A stretch of 64,000 bases of DNA from Clostridia bacterium (GTDB taxonomy: Bacteria > Bacillota > Clostridia > Oscillospirales > CAG-272): contig JAGAMD010000006.1 of the NCBI GenBank assembly GCA_017624905.1, positions 1-64,000 on the forward strand, written 5' to 3'. Positions 50,131 through 59,816 of this stretch are shown in pieces (within the stretch, counting starts at the first letter, position 1; every line of letters begins with the position of its first letter). The notes beneath the pieces were generated by a model, which was given only the letters and a program-made list of their open reading frames with translations, made no database searches and was not told the DNA's origin. The position numbers and the translations under genes were made by a program.

Positions 50131-51117
50131 ATGGACTTAAAGGGCAGAGATTTTTTAAAGCTACTTGATTATACATCAGAGGAAATCAGTGGACTTATTG
50201 ATTTAGCAATGGAGCTGAAATCTCAAAAGAAAAACGGCATCCCACACGAGCATCTAAAGGGCAAAAATATAGCGCTCATTTTTGAAAAAACAAGCACTCG
50301 TACAAGATGCAGCTTTGAGGTTGCTGCACACGACCTCGGTATGGGCGTTACTTACCTTGATCCTACAGGCTCACAAATCGGTAAAAAAGAGTCAATTGCC
50401 GACACTGCTCGCGTTCTTTCCTCAATTTACGATGGTATAGAGTATCGTGGATATGGTCAAGAAATCGTTGAGGAATTAGCTAAATATTCCAAGGTTCCTG
50501 TATGGAATGGACTTACAAATGAGTTCCATCCAACACAAATTCTAGCTGACTTTATGACAATTAAAGAGCACTTTGGTAAGCTAAAGGGAATTAAGCTTGT
50601 TTATATGGGTGATGCCAGATACAATATGGGCAACTCACTTATGGTTGGTGCTGCAAAGATGGGACTTGATTTCGTTGCTTGTGCACCTAAAAAGTACTTC
50701 CCAAGTGCTGAGTTGGTTGAAAAATGCCAAGAGATTGCCAAAGCAACAGGAGCAACAATTACCCTTGAGGAGTGTCCGGAAAAAGCGGTTGAAAACGCCG
50801 ATGTAATCTACACAGATGTATGGGTGTCAATGGGTGAGCCAACAGAGGTATGGCAAGAAAGAATAAATGACCTTAGTGCTTATCAGGTAAACAAATCACT
50901 TATGCAAAACGCAAAGCAAACAGCCGTATTTATGCACTGTCTACCTGCCTTCCACGATATGAAAACAGTTATCGGCAAGGAAATGGGCGAAAAGTTTGGA
51001 AGATGCGATATGGAGGTTACCGACGAGGTCTTTGAAAGTGAGCAATCTATCGTATTCCAAGAGGCAGAGAACAGAATGCACACAATCAAAGCAGTTATTT
51101 TGGCTACATTAAGATAA
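50131..51117 (+). CDS. argF: Ornithine carbamoyltransferase
   Basis: ArgF makes citrulline from ornithine and carbamoyl phosphate. The 328-residue protein has the carbamoyl-phosphate motif [11 protein letters not shown] near residue 55, HPTQILADF near 131, [14 protein letters not shown], and [10 protein letters not shown] near 270 with the ornithine-binding HCLP. It is the last gene of argGHCJBDF. No carAB is in the window, so carbamoyl phosphate comes from elsewhere. The context is biosynthetic (no arcA/arcC), which favours the argF name. A strong terminator follows. Confidence 0.96.
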   Translation: MDLKGRDFLKLLDYTSEEISGLIDLAMELKSQKKNGIPHEHLKGKNIALIFEKTSTRTRCSFEVAAHDLGMGVTYLDPTGSQIGKKESIADTARVLSSIYDGIEYRGYGQEIVEELAKYSKVPVWNGLTNEFHPTQILADFMTIKEHFGKLKGIKLVYMGDARYNMGNSLMVGAAKMGLDFVACAPKKYFPSAELVEKCQEIAKATGATITLEECPEKAVENADVIYTDVWVSMGEPTEVWQERINDLSAYQVNKSLMQNAKQTAVFMHCLPAFHDMKTVIGKEMGEKFGRCDMEVTDEVFESEQSIVFQEAENRMHTIKAVILATLR

Positions 51118-51152
51118 TATTTATCTTAACTTCCCGTTCACAAAATATCACT

Positions 51153-51179
51153 AAAAAAGAGGCATCACGCCTCTTTTTT
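51153..51179 (+). terminator. Intrinsic terminator of the arg operon
   Basis: AAAAAAGAGGC-atcac-GCCTCTTTTTT. Confidence 0.92.
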
Positions 51180-51237
51180 GTAATAATTTTCTTCGAAAAC
51201 AACAAAATTTCTCTACCTTGGTCGAAATAACAACCCC

Positions 51238-51290
51238 CTACCTGTCATTTTGGAGCGTAGCGATAGAATCTCTGTGAATAGAGAAAATAT
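51238..51290. repeat. Degenerate interspersed repeat
   Basis: CTGTCATTTTGGAGCGTAGC followed by GATAGAATCTCTGTG resembles the TGTCATTTCGAGCG...GAAATCTC type of interspersed word found in many gut bacteria and is related in layout to 40444-40479. It lies in a 234-base gene-free gap and is otherwise featureless. Confidence 0.4.
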
Positions 51291-51320
51291 GAACTAAATA
51301 TACAATACTACAGAAAAAGC

Positions 51321-51344
51321 AAAGGGAGGCATTTGCCTCCCTTT
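51321..51344 (-). terminator. Terminator of the 52.6-51.3 kb membrane-protein pair
   Basis: AAAGGGAGGCA-tt-TGCCTCCCTTT, with a T-rich tail in the minus direction. Confidence 0.75.
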
Positions 51345-51351
51345 AAACTAT

Positions 51352-52164
51352 TTAGAACAACTGACTAAGCTCGTCAAGCTCTTCGCTTTCTTCCATTTCA
51401 CGCACCTTTGCAAAACGGCTCTTTTGCTCAACAGTTTCGTCAAGCTCCTTAACCTCGTCGCTACGACCACCTGTAAATACTGATATTATGCCAAACACAC
51501 AAGATGTTTGAATTACCAAAAATAGTGATGTGTAAATTAGATAAGGAATAACTTGTAATGCAAGGTGTATTATGCTAAGCACACTACCAAAAACTATTCC
51601 ACTGGAAAGACCTTGTCTTACGTTGTGAAAAATAATAACAGCCTTGTTGATTAATTCAACGATGGTGGCAAACTTAGGCACATCCTTTGCAACAACACAA
51701 ACAATAAATATTATAGCGAGTAAGCCAGCCAAAATAATCTTTAAAACCATGCTTGTTTTTGGATGGTCACTCTTTGGTGCTTCAAACTTATAGTCGTTTG
51801 GCATATTGTCCGCCTTTAATATCATTTTGTTTATCTTGCTTGTTCTAAGTGCTTGTAAAATTATAAGTGTTATAACTGCTATACACATAAATAAAATGGG
51901 TGAGAAAATGATATTTTTAGCAATTAAAATAACCAAGTTTATGCCTATCTTTATAAAATGTGCAAGAGAAAACATTTGATGAATATTATCTGTTTTAAAA
52001 ATTAAGGACATAATCCACTCAGCCAAAGGATGTGTATTGTTGAAAAATGACTCAAACAAAAAGCTGAGCGATGTAACAACAAGCAATGCAAGTATTAAAA
52101 ATATGATAGCAAAAAGCCCAATTACTAAAAATATGCGTGATAATTTACCAATAACTCTACTCAA
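51352..52164 (-). CDS. Hypothetical multi-spanning membrane protein
   Basis: The 270-residue protein has about five hydrophobic segments (~8-35, 70-85, 88-108, 140-162 and 195-228) and a charged C-terminal tail of ~40 residues rich in Glu and Lys (EEVKELDETVEQKS-like, ending EELDELSQLF). The tail and the (F/Y)GG(R/N)xDExxKELE start of it mirror the end of the upstream 159-residue protein (FIGGNDKRIKELEAV), so the two appear to be related paralogues. The genes are 11 bases apart. AGGAGGTGC precedes the ATG. Function is unknown. Confidence 0.65.
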   Translation of the reverse strand: MSRVIGKLSRIFLVIGLFAIIFLILALLVVTSLSFLFESFFNNTHPLAEWIMSLIFKTDNIHQMFSLAHFIKIGINLVILIAKNIIFSPILFMCIAVITLIILQALRTSKINKMILKADNMPNDYKFEAPKSDHPKTSMVLKIILAGLLAIIFIVCVVAKDVPKFATIVELINKAVIIFHNVRQGLSSGIVFGSVLSIIHLALQVIPYLIYTSLFLVIQTSCVFGIISVFTGGRSDEVKELDETVEQKSRFAKVREMEESEELDELSQLF

Positions 52165-52175
52165 AATAGCACCTC

Positions 52176-52655
52176 CTATGCGTTAGCGCCTGTGCTTTGC
52201 GCACTTGCGTTATCGGTTTCTTTTTTATCTTCATCCTTGATGTCTTTACTATCAACTGCTTTTTTATCTACACTGTCAGATTCGCTCTTTTCATCGCTGT
52301 TGTCCTTTGACTCTTGCTTGTCTGAATAAGCAGCATTGATAACAGCCTCTAGCTCCTTGATTCGCTTATCATTGCCACCGATAAATACATAAACAATGCC
52401 AACAACACAAGCAAGTGCTATTACAAGGAATAAAACAACCAAAACAAGGAATAAAAGTGCAGATGCAATTCCTGCTAAAATTCCAACTATAGCAACGATT
52501 GAATCTTTGGTATCACTAAACAATGAAACAGCAGATAACACAGAAGCTGAAAGTCCACCAACTATAGCCAAGCTTGAAAACAATAGGCTAACAATTGACA
52601 TAAGAGCTGCAATAGATAAAAGTATTGTTATAATTACTTTTAAATATGGTTTCAT
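52176..52655 (-). CDS. Hypothetical membrane protein with acidic low-complexity tail
   Basis: The 159-residue protein has three hydrophobic segments (~5-30, 32-45 and 55-90) and a ~60-residue hydrophilic tail rich in Asp, Lys, Ser and Glu (SDKQESKDNSDEKSES, then DSKDIKDEDKKE), expected to be disordered. The membrane part ends YVFIGGNDKRIKELEAV, like its downstream neighbour. AAGGAGAATTT precedes the ATG and a consensus promoter lies upstream. Not recognised. Confidence 0.65.
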   Translation of the reverse strand: MKPYLKVIITILLSIAALMSIVSLLFSSLAIVGGLSASVLSAVSLFSDTKDSIVAIVGILAGIASALLFLVLVVLFLVIALACVVGIVYVFIGGNDKRIKELEAVINAAYSDKQESKDNSDEKSESDSVDKKAVDSKDIKDEDKKETDNASAQSTGANA

Positions 52656-52716
52656 AAATTCTCCTTTAGAATTTACAATTAAGTATATAAAGCTTAATTA
52701 TATTATTACACAGTAT

Positions 52717-52745
52717 ATTATAGCACTAAAGGATAGCTCTGTCAA
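52717..52745 (-). promoter_or_regulatory. Consensus promoter of the membrane-protein pair
   Basis: On the minus strand TTGACA (52740-52745) and TATAAT (52717-52722) are separated by 17 bases. Confidence 0.8.
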
Positions 52746-52793
52746 CCAAAATATTACTAAAACATATGAACATATGAGCATAATATAATAGAT

Positions 52794-52818
52794 AAAAAGG
52801 AGCAAAAAGCTCCTTTTT
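52794..52818 (-). terminator. Terminator of rarA
   Basis: AAAAAGGAGC pairs with GCTCCTTTTT around AAAAA. It has A/T-runs on both sides and lies directly after the rarA stop in the minus direction. Confidence 0.8.
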
Positions 52819-52820
52819 CT

Positions 52821-54056
52821 TTATAATTTGCGTTTTTTAACTGCTTCCCAATACGCTTTTGCACTTTGCTCGGTTTTATTTTCGCCAAAGGTATAGTATT
52901 TTGCATTTTTAATATCGTCTGGCAAATATTGTTGCTCACACCAATCGTTTGGAAATTCGTGCGGATAAACATATCCCTTGAAAAGTGGTGCCTCAAGATG
53001 CTTAGGTATAGTCCCACCCTTACCCATCTTGATATCAGCACTTGCCTTTGCAATAGCCTCATAAGCAGTATTTGATTTTGGAGAGGTTGCAAGCATAATA
53101 GCACAGCTAGCAAGAGGAATCCTTGCCTCCGGTAAGCCAAGAGCCTTAGCACTTTCACAAAGAGCATATGTAATTTGTGCTGCCTGTGGGTAAGCTAGAC
53201 CAATATCCTCACTCGCGATAACTAACAGCCTTCTTATTGGCGAGAGCAAATCTCCTCCCTCAAGTAATTTGGCAAGATAGAAAACAGCGGCATCGGGGTC
53301 AGAGCCACGGATTGATTTTTGTAAGCCGGAGAGAAGATTATAATGAACATCAGAGTCCTTGTCAAAAAGTCCGGCAGAGGCAGATGGAATAAATTCCTTC
53401 GCTATTTCAGTCGTAATTCTGTTCTCACTTGCATAGTAAGCACCCTCAAAAAGAGTGAGTGCGTGGCGTACATCTCCGTGAGCACAAGAGGATAAAAATT
53501 CAAGAGCTTCGTCATCAGCTGATTTTTTGATTTCAGAGTCCTCATTTAAAACATCAAGAGCTCGTCTTAAAACAGGAACAATTTCCTTTGCTCCAACGCT
53601 CTTAAATTCAAAAACAGAGCAACGAGAGATAAGTGCATCATAAATATAAAAATATGGATTTTCAGTAGTTGATGCGATTAAGGTAACACGACCATCCTCA
53701 ATATATTCAAGCAAGGATTGCTGTTGCTTTTTGTTAAAATATTGTATTTCGTCAAGATAAAGTAAAATACCGTTTTGACTAAAAATGCCATCTGCACTAG
53801 CTATAACCTCTTTGACATCGGAAAGAGAAGCGGTGGTAGCATTTAGCTTGAAAAGCTGCATACCGGAATTTTTAGCAATAATATTAGCAACGGTAGTTTT
53901 GCCTGTGCCCGGAGGCCCATAGAAAATCATATTAGAGATTCTGCCTGCAAGCATCATACGGCGAATAACACCATTTGAAGAAATTAAGTGCTTTTGCCCA
54001 GCGATTTCCTCAAAGGAAGAGGGACGCAAGCGCTCAGCCAAGGGAGTATTACTCAT
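52821..54056 (-). CDS. rarA: Replication-associated recombination protein A (AAA+ ATPase)
   Basis: RarA/MgsA is a clamp-loader-like AAA+ ATPase that acts at stalled replication forks. The 411-residue protein has Walker A GPPGTGKTT at 47-55, Walker B LLYLDEIQYF (Glu-Ile variant), sensor 1 IASTTENPYF, and the C-terminal tetramerisation region with PIRRLLVIASEDIGLAYP and the HEFPNDWCEQQYLP ending typical of the family. AGGAGGCTATAT precedes the ATG. It is a single gene with its own terminator. Confidence 0.94.
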   Translation of the reverse strand: MSNTPLAERLRPSSFEEIAGQKHLISSNGVIRRMMLAGRISNMIFYGPPGTGKTTVANIIAKNSGMQLFKLNATTASLSDVKEVIASADGIFSQNGILLYLDEIQYFNKKQQQSLLEYIEDGRVTLIASTTENPYFYIYDALISRCSVFEFKSVGAKEIVPVLRRALDVLNEDSEIKKSADDEALEFLSSCAHGDVRHALTLFEGAYYASENRITTEIAKEFIPSASAGLFDKDSDVHYNLLSGLQKSIRGSDPDAAVFYLAKLLEGGDLLSPIRRLLVIASEDIGLAYPQAAQITYALCESAKALGLPEARIPLASCAIMLATSPKSNTAYEAIAKASADIKMGKGGTIPKHLEAPLFKGYVYPHEFPNDWCEQQYLPDDIKNAKYYTFGENKTEQSAKAYWEAVKKRKL

Positions 54057-54144
54057 ATAGCCTCCTAGAATGATAAATTACCATTATATTTTATCATATT
54101 ATATCAAGAAAATCAATATATTAATAAAAAGCGAGGTTGTAAAA

Positions 54145-54363
54145 ATGAATAAATTAAAATCAATATTTAATGATGATACAAAAAGAGAAATCAAAATTGC
54201 GTGTGAGGTTATAATGGTGGTTTTTTCTATGTGCTTAGTAACATTCTTTATGTTTTTTGCCGTCTATAAGGAAAAAGAACCAACTGAAAAAGAAGAGATA
54301 GAAGAAAATGTAGAAACATTTGAAGAAAGCGAGTTTTACGAGCTAATTAGCTATGAAATCTAA
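54145..54363 (+). CDS. Small single-span membrane protein
   Basis: This 72-residue protein has a basic N-terminus, one membrane helix (~22-43) and an acidic tail (EKEEIEENVETFEES). The start at 54145 has GAGGTTG upstream; the longer frame from 54070 would overlap the rarA promoter region and has no ribosome site. It lies 49 bases before the M50 protease gene and could be a substrate or partner of it, but that is only position-based inference. Confidence 0.5.
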   Translation: MNKLKSIFNDDTKREIKIACEVIMVVFSMCLVTFFMFFAVYKEKEPTEKEEIEENVETFEESEFYELISYEI

Positions 54364-54412
54364 AAATAAGCAGAGGAGTGTACGATTTTGATTGTTTTAG
54401 AGGAAAATAAAA

Positions 54413-54991
54413 ATGCTTTTTGACAAATTGACATTGTTTTCGATTTTTTTGACAATAGCGAGTATATCGTTAACTCCATATCCTTTACTCTTAGTAATAT
54501 CGTATCTGCTTCACGAGCTTGGGCATATGTTTTTTGCAAGAGTGGTAGGTGCTAAAATGCGGAAGGTAAAGGTGGGGACAATGCACCTAAGCCTTAGCTA
54601 TGATCCCACCGAGCTTAGCTATCCAAGGGAAATGCTAATTTGCTTTGGTGGAATTATTTTTAATTTAATATCCGCACTTATATTTGCTGTTATACCGCTA
54701 TTTCATAGCGATAGCGGAAGATTCTTTGTTTTATGCAATATTTCCCTTGCGGTAATGAATTTTTATCCTGCCGGTGTTCTTGACGGTGGCGGAATATTAA
54801 GATGTCTGCTTTTTATGATTCTTCCACAGGGAGTTGCTGAAAAAATCTCCAAGGGAGTGTCTATTTTTGCAATAATTTTACTTTGGCTTGCTTGCGTATA
54901 TTTTCAACTCGTTTTTATACCAAACATCTCACTTTTTGTAATTTCGGTGGCTTTACTTGTTGAAACGTGCTTTTCATTTTTAAAATATTAA
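54413..54991 (+). CDS. M50 family (site-2-protease-like) membrane metalloprotease
   Basis: The 192-residue polytopic membrane protein has the zinc motif HELGH at 34-38 within the first helices and the third ligand region GVLDGGGIL near residue 121, inside a membrane segment. This is the minimal core of SpoIVFB-like intramembrane proteases, which cut single-span regulators such as anti-sigma factors or pro-sigma K. A spore-former context (spoVT at 61.5 kb) would allow a sporulation role, but SpoIVFB normally has a CBS domain and SpoIVFA partner, absent here. AGAGGAAAAT precedes the ATG. Confidence 0.8.
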   Translation: MLFDKLTLFSIFLTIASISLTPYPLLLVISYLLHELGHMFFARVVGAKMRKVKVGTMHLSLSYDPTELSYPREMLICFGGIIFNLISALIFAVIPLFHSDSGRFFVLCNISLAVMNFYPAGVLDGGGILRCLLFMILPQGVAEKISKGVSIFAIILLWLACVYFQLVFIPNISLFVISVALLVETCFSFLKY

Positions 54992-55022
54992 TATATTTTA
55001 GCAATTTTTTTACCCCTAACTA

Positions 55023-55051
55023 TTGCACAATTATAAAATATCTGCTATAAT
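55023..55051 (+). promoter_or_regulatory. Promoter of the pot operon
   Basis: TTGCAC (55023-55028) and TATAAT (55046-55051) are separated by 17 bases. The 100-base leader contains a CACGT...ACGTG stem (55093-55107). Confidence 0.7.
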
Positions 55052-55150
55052 TCAATTGATTTACTTTTTTAGCGAATAAAGAAGATATTTGTCACGTATT
55101 CACACGTGAGGAACTAGGTAAATCAAGTCTATGAAAGAACGGGGAGAAAA

Positions 55151-56332
55151 ATGAACGAAAAAAAGATCATTGAGCCAAAGGGTGTAGATGTAGCTAATGG
55201 CGAAGAAAATGTTCAAGCAAAAAAGATAGTTCAGCTTATCGATGTTGCTAAGTCTTTTGATGGCGAGATTATTCTTGACCATATCAATCTTGATGTTTAC
55301 GAGAAGGAATTTATTACACTTTTAGGTCCTTCCGGCTGTGGTAAAACAACCACGCTTCGCATTATTGCCGGCTTTGTTACACCAGATACAGGAGACGTGC
55401 TCTTTGAGGATGCAAGAATTAATGATCTTCCACCTCACAAGCGCCATGTTAACACCGTATTCCAAAAGTATGCGTTATTTCCGCATCTCAATGTTTATGA
55501 AAACATTGCTTTTGCTCTTCGATTGAAGAAGGTATCAGAAGAAGAAATTTATGAGCGTGTAGAAGAAATGCTCGCAATGGTTAACCTGCGTGGCTTTGAG
55601 AAAAAGGATGTAAACCTACTCTCAGGCGGTCAACAGCAGCGTGTTGCTATCGCACGTGCACTAATTAATAAGCCAAAGGTGCTCTTACTTGATGAGCCAC
55701 TTGGTGCACTTGACCTAAAGCTCCGTAAGGATATGCAGAACGAGCTTAAAAATATACAAAGAAAAACAGGCATCACATTTGTTTATGTTACTCACGATCA
55801 GGAGGAAGCCCTATCTATGTCTGACACCGTTGTTGTTATGGCAGATGGTAAGATTCAGCAAATAGGCACTCCAACCGATATTTACAACGAGCCACAGAAC
55901 GCATTCGTTGCTGACTTTATTGGTGAAAGTAATATTATCGATGGTGTTATGCTTGATGACTATAAGGTTAGATTCTCGGGACACGAGTTTGATTGTCTTG
56001 ACAAGGGCTTTGGCAGAAACGAGGCGGTTGACGTAGTAGTTAGACCTGAGGACGTTGACGTTGTACCACTTGACAAGGGTATGCTAAACGGTGTTGTAAC
56101 CTCTGTTACCTTTAAAGGCGTTCACTATGAAATAATTGTTAGCATTAAGGACTTTAAATGGATGATCCAATCAACTGACTATGTTGAGGTTGGACAAAAC
56201 ATCGGTGTTTATGTAGAGCCGGATGCTATACATATTATGAAAAAATCCGAATATTCTAATATGTTCGGCGATTACTCATCCTTCAGCGATGAGCTGGAGC
56301 ATCTATCTGATGCAACCGAGGAGGAAGAGTAA
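55151..56332 (+). CDS. potA: Spermidine/putrescine ABC transporter ATPase
   Basis: PotA powers polyamine import. The 393-residue protein has a ~30-residue N-terminal extension, Walker [13 protein letters not shown] near residue 60, the Q-loop, signature [15 protein letters not shown] near 157, Walker [13 protein letters not shown], and a C-terminal TOBE domain ([10 protein letters not shown], ~290-375) that regulates activity. GGGGAGAAAA precedes the ATG. potB follows after 5 bases. The gene order A-B-CD is typical. Confidence 0.95.
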   Translation: MNEKKIIEPKGVDVANGEENVQAKKIVQLIDVAKSFDGEIILDHINLDVYEKEFITLLGPSGCGKTTTLRIIAGFVTPDTGDVLFEDARINDLPPHKRHVNTVFQKYALFPHLNVYENIAFALRLKKVSEEEIYERVEEMLAMVNLRGFEKKDVNLLSGGQQQRVAIARALINKPKVLLLDEPLGALDLKLRKDMQNELKNIQRKTGITFVYVTHDQEEALSMSDTVVVMADGKIQQIGTPTDIYNEPQNAFVADFIGESNIIDGVMLDDYKVRFSGHEFDCLDKGFGRNEAVDVVVRPEDVDVVPLDKGMLNGVVTSVTFKGVHYEIIVSIKDFKWMIQSTDYVEVGQNIGVYVEPDAIHIMKKSEYSNMFGDYSSFSDELEHLSDATEEEE

Positions 56333-56337
56333 AGAAA

Positions 56338-57177
56338 ATGACCAAAAAGAATAATATACTCAAGCAAGCGGCGGCATATCCGCACATAGTTTGGGCGATT
56401 ATATTTATAATTGCACCGCTTTTGTTTGTAGCATATTATGCTTTTACAGATACAGATGAAGCGGGAAAGGTGCATTTTTCCCTTGCCAATATCACAAGTC
56501 TTGCACAAGCAACATATCTTGAGGTATTTTTGCGTTCAGTGTGCTTTGCATTTTTGGCAACAGTTATCTGCTTTGTAATCGCATATCCCGTAGCATATTT
56601 TATATCAAGGACAAGCCCTAAGGTTCAAAAAATCCTTGTTATGCTTGTTATGCTACCACAATGGCTAAACTTCCTAATTAGAACATATTCCTGGATGGCA
56701 ATTCTAGAGGATACGGGAATAATTAACTCTATCTTAGGCTTAGTTGGCTTAGAGCTACATATGATTAACACTCCGGGTGCCGTAATTCTCGGTATGGTAT
56801 ACAATTTCTTGCCATATATGATTATTCCAATCCATTCGGCTATGACAAAAATTGACCCACGAGTTTTAGAGGCTGCCTCTGACCTTGGCTGTAATCCACT
56901 TGGAGTTGTAACTAAGGTCGTATTCCCACTTAGCTTATCAGGTGTAATTTCGGGTATAACTATGGTATTTGTACCATCAATCAGTACCTTCTATATTTCA
57001 CAAAAGCTCGGTGGTGGTAACTTCGACTTAATCGGCGACTCGATTGAGAGACAGTTCCAAACACAGTATGATTACAATATGGGCGCGGCAATGTCCTTTG
57101 TTCTTATGCTCTTAATAATTGCTAGTATGGCAGTTATGAACAAGTACTCTGACGATGAGGGAGGAGTAATTGTATGA
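56338..57177 (+). CDS. potB: Spermidine/putrescine ABC transporter permease
   Basis: The 279-residue membrane subunit has six helices and the permease EAA-type loop LEAASDLGCNPLGVVTKVVFPLSLSGVISG near residues 180-210, which docks on PotA. The N-terminal region AAYPHIVWAIIFIIAPLLFVAYYAF is typical of PotB. Its 3' end overlaps potCD by 4 bases (ATGA), so subunits are made in matched amounts. Confidence 0.94.
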   Translation: MTKKNNILKQAAAYPHIVWAIIFIIAPLLFVAYYAFTDTDEAGKVHFSLANITSLAQATYLEVFLRSVCFAFLATVICFVIAYPVAYFISRTSPKVQKILVMLVMLPQWLNFLIRTYSWMAILEDTGIINSILGLVGLELHMINTPGAVILGMVYNFLPYMIIPIHSAMTKIDPRVLEAASDLGCNPLGVVTKVVFPLSLSGVISGITMVFVPSISTFYISQKLGGGNFDLIGDSIERQFQTQYDYNMGAAMSFVLMLLIIASMAVMNKYSDDEGGVIV

Positions 57178-59708
57178 CAAAGAAAAAGCTTAGCTTCCGC
57201 ACCCTGTGTATAATTTTAACGTTTGTATTCCTCTATATGCCTATCGGTGTATTAGTGCTTTATTCCTTTAACGCAGGAGATAGCACAGCCGTATTTAAGG
57301 GCTTTTCATTCAAATGGTATATAGAGCTATTTAACGACACAGCAACACTTAATGCACTTAAAAACACACTCGTTTTGGCAATACTTTCATCTGTTATCTC
57401 TACCATAATCGGTACAGCGGCAGCATATGGTATTTCCAAAATGAAAAATAAATACATAAAGAACGCCACAATGTCGGCAACTCAAATCCCTATGATAAAT
57501 CCGGAGATTGTTACCGGTATATCAATGATGCTTCTTTTTGTATTTGTTGCAAAGCTAATTAATTCAACCTCATTCCTTGGATTTTGGACAGTGCTTATTG
57601 CACATATTACATTCAATCTACCATATGTAATTTTGCTTGTGCTACCTAAATTTAAGGAAATGGACAAGAGCTTGCCCGAGGCAGCGCTTGACCTAGGCTG
57701 TACACCGCTACAATCATTCTTTAAGGTAGAGCTACCGGCTATTATGCCCGGTATAGTTGCCGGCTTTATTATGGCATTTACCTTGTCAATTGATGACTTT
57801 GTAATTAGTTATTTTACAACCGGTAGTGGCTTTGAAACGCTTCCAATTCGTATCTATTCAATGACCAAAAAGCGTGTAACCCCTGATATGTACGCACTTT
57901 CCACCCTTATCTTTATCACAATTTTGGTGCTTTTGCTAATTTCAAACCTAGCAGACAACAAGAACAAAATTGAGCTTTCAAAGAAAACGAAAAAGGTGCT
58001 GAAAATCGTAGGTGGCTCTGTATTTGGTACGATAGGTATAGCAACAATTATAATCCTTTGCATTTCCGCAACAACTGAGGTTAAAACGGTTAACGTTTAT
58101 AACTGGGGAGAATACATCTCTGACGGTGGCGACGATACGCTTGATGTAAACAAAGAGTTTGAAAAGTGGGCGGAGGAATATTATAAGTCTCAGGGCAAAA
58201 AGGTTAGAGTACAGGTAAACTATACAACCTATGCAAGTAACGAGGACCTTTATGCTAAAATAGCAAACGGAGCAGGTGGCTATGATATTATCATTCCATC
58301 TGACTATATGCTCGAAAAGATGAAGGAGGAGGGGCATTTACAGCCTCTTGACTCGAGTAAGATTCCTAATCTAAAATATTTAGATACTCAGTTTGAAAAT
58401 ATGTTCGTATACGAACGTACAGAGACCGGTGAAAATGGTGAAAAAACAACCATAAATGACAGATATGGTGTTCCTTACACCTATGGTGTAGTCGGTATTG
58501 TTTATAATGGTGCTGAGCTTCTTGAAAATGCACCAGAAATTCTTGCACATATTGAGAGCGGTAATGCAGGCTGGGAGGTTATGTTTGGTATTCCTAAGCG
58601 TGACGCAAACGGTAACTTCGTTTACGATAGCGAAGGCAAAATGATTCTTGATATGGATGACCCTGAGAATAAAAAATTCAACGAGTCATATCTAAAGCTA
58701 AAGGGACAGGTTCTTCAGTTTAACAACCCACGTGATGCCTTTGGTGCAGCAATGTACTATCTTGACGTTGATGTAAACAATCCAACACAAGAGGATTGGC
58801 GTGCAGTATACGGCTTACTTGCTATGCAAAAGAACTACGTAGGTGGCTACGTTATGGATGAAATCTATAACAAGATGGAAAACGGAGCTGCTTGGCTCGC
58901 TGCTTACTACGCAGGTGACTGTTTGTCAATGATGGGCGAAAACTCAGACCTTGATTTCTTCTACCCTGTAAATGAAGAGGGATATCACCAAACAAATATA
59001 TTTGCAGATGCTATGTGTATTCCGGCAAAGGCAGATGAAAACAATTTGGAACTTGCATATATGTACATCAACTTTATGATGGAGGAGGAAATAGCCTCAG
59101 CAAATGCAGAGTATATTTATTATGCGTGTCCTTATACCCATGTTATAAATAGCGATGACTACAAGATTAATATGGGCTATTATGAATATCTATACAGTAA
59201 CGATGGAGAAATCCTTGAGGATGATGAAGGCAACTATCGACTAAAGCTAGATGCCAATGGCAATCCAATATATGACCCAGAGGGCGACTATGCGGTTATT
59301 TATTATGACTTTAAAACACCAAAGGTAGATGATCCAAATACACCTGAGATTGACTTTATGTTGCCAATTGACTATATGTTTGAGCGTTATATGTATAAGG
59401 ATTTAACAAATGTTATGTTAACCTTAAATGACGGCACAGAAATATCACAGCTTAATATGCTTAACCACAAGTGGGAGCAGTTAAAGGTTCAGTCCACCTC
59501 AATGATTGGTATTTATATTACCTGTGGAATAATTGCTATATTGATAGTAGGCTTTATCGTTTACTCAATAATAATCAAGAGAAAACGCAGAAAGCTCTAT
59601 TGGAATAATACTCCAACACCAAAAGCAAAGAAAAGGGAAGACGCTGATCCTGATCTTTCAGACACAACCTTAGTTGCAATTGGTAAAGCTAAAAAACGTG
59701 AAAAATAA
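57174..59708 (+). CDS. potCD: Fused polyamine permease and substrate-binding protein (PotC-PotD)
   Basis: The 844-residue protein joins two normally separate subunits. Residues ~1-265 are PotC: six helices and the EAA loop LPEAALDLGCTPLQSFFKVELPAI. After a membrane helix (~277-298) comes a PotD-type periplasmic-binding domain (~300-765): VNVYNWGEYI at its start, GGYDIIIPSDYMLEKM, VPYTYGVVGIVYN and AAYYAGDCLSMM. A further membrane helix near 776-801 and a basic cytoplasmic tail follow. The binding domain is thus tethered at both ends. It carries insertions (around residues 470-500 and 680-720) absent from E. coli PotD. No frameshift or internal ribosome site is seen at the joint. Confidence 0.92.
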   Translation: MTKKKLSFRTLCIILTFVFLYMPIGVLVLYSFNAGDSTAVFKGFSFKWYIELFNDTATLNALKNTLVLAILSSVISTIIGTAAAYGISKMKNKYIKNATMSATQIPMINPEIVTGISMMLLFVFVAKLINSTSFLGFWTVLIAHITFNLPYVILLVLPKFKEMDKSLPEAALDLGCTPLQSFFKVELPAIMPGIVAGFIMAFTLSIDDFVISYFTTGSGFETLPIRIYSMTKKRVTPDMYALSTLIFITILVLLLISNLADNKNKIELSKKTKKVLKIVGGSVFGTIGIATIIILCISATTEVKTVNVYNWGEYISDGGDDTLDVNKEFEKWAEEYYKSQGKKVRVQVNYTTYASNEDLYAKIANGAGGYDIIIPSDYMLEKMKEEGHLQPLDSSKIPNLKYLDTQFENMFVYERTETGENGEKTTINDRYGVPYTYGVVGIVYNGAELLENAPEILAHIESGNAGWEVMFGIPKRDANGNFVYDSEGKMILDMDDPENKKFNESYLKLKGQVLQFNNPRDAFGAAMYYLDVDVNNPTQEDWRAVYGLLAMQKNYVGGYVMDEIYNKMENGAAWLAAYYAGDCLSMMGENSDLDFFYPVNEEGYHQTNIFADAMCIPAKADENNLELAYMYINFMMEEEIASANAEYIYYACPYTHVINSDDYKINMGYYEYLYSNDGEILEDDEGNYRLKLDANGNPIYDPEGDYAVIYYDFKTPKVDDPNTPEIDFMLPIDYMFERYMYKDLTNVMLTLNDGTEISQLNMLNHKWEQLKVQSTSMIGIYITCGIIAILIVGFIVYSIIIKRKRRKLYWNNTPTPKAKKREDADPDLSDTTLVAIGKAKKREK

Positions 59709-59742
59709 CTAAAAATTAGACACGTATCGCACAAAAATCAAC

Positions 59743-59769
59743 AAAAGCCACGGAAAACCGTGGCTTTTT
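59743..59769. terminator. Terminator of the pot operon (bidirectional)
   Basis: AAAGCCACGG-aaaa-CCGTGGCTTT with A- and T-flanks. It also lies just past the ancestral end of the TtcA-like gene. Confidence 0.88.
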
Positions 59770-59816
59770 GTTATTTATTTTCGCTCTCAAGCTCTTTCTT
59801 TAAATCCTTGCGCCTT

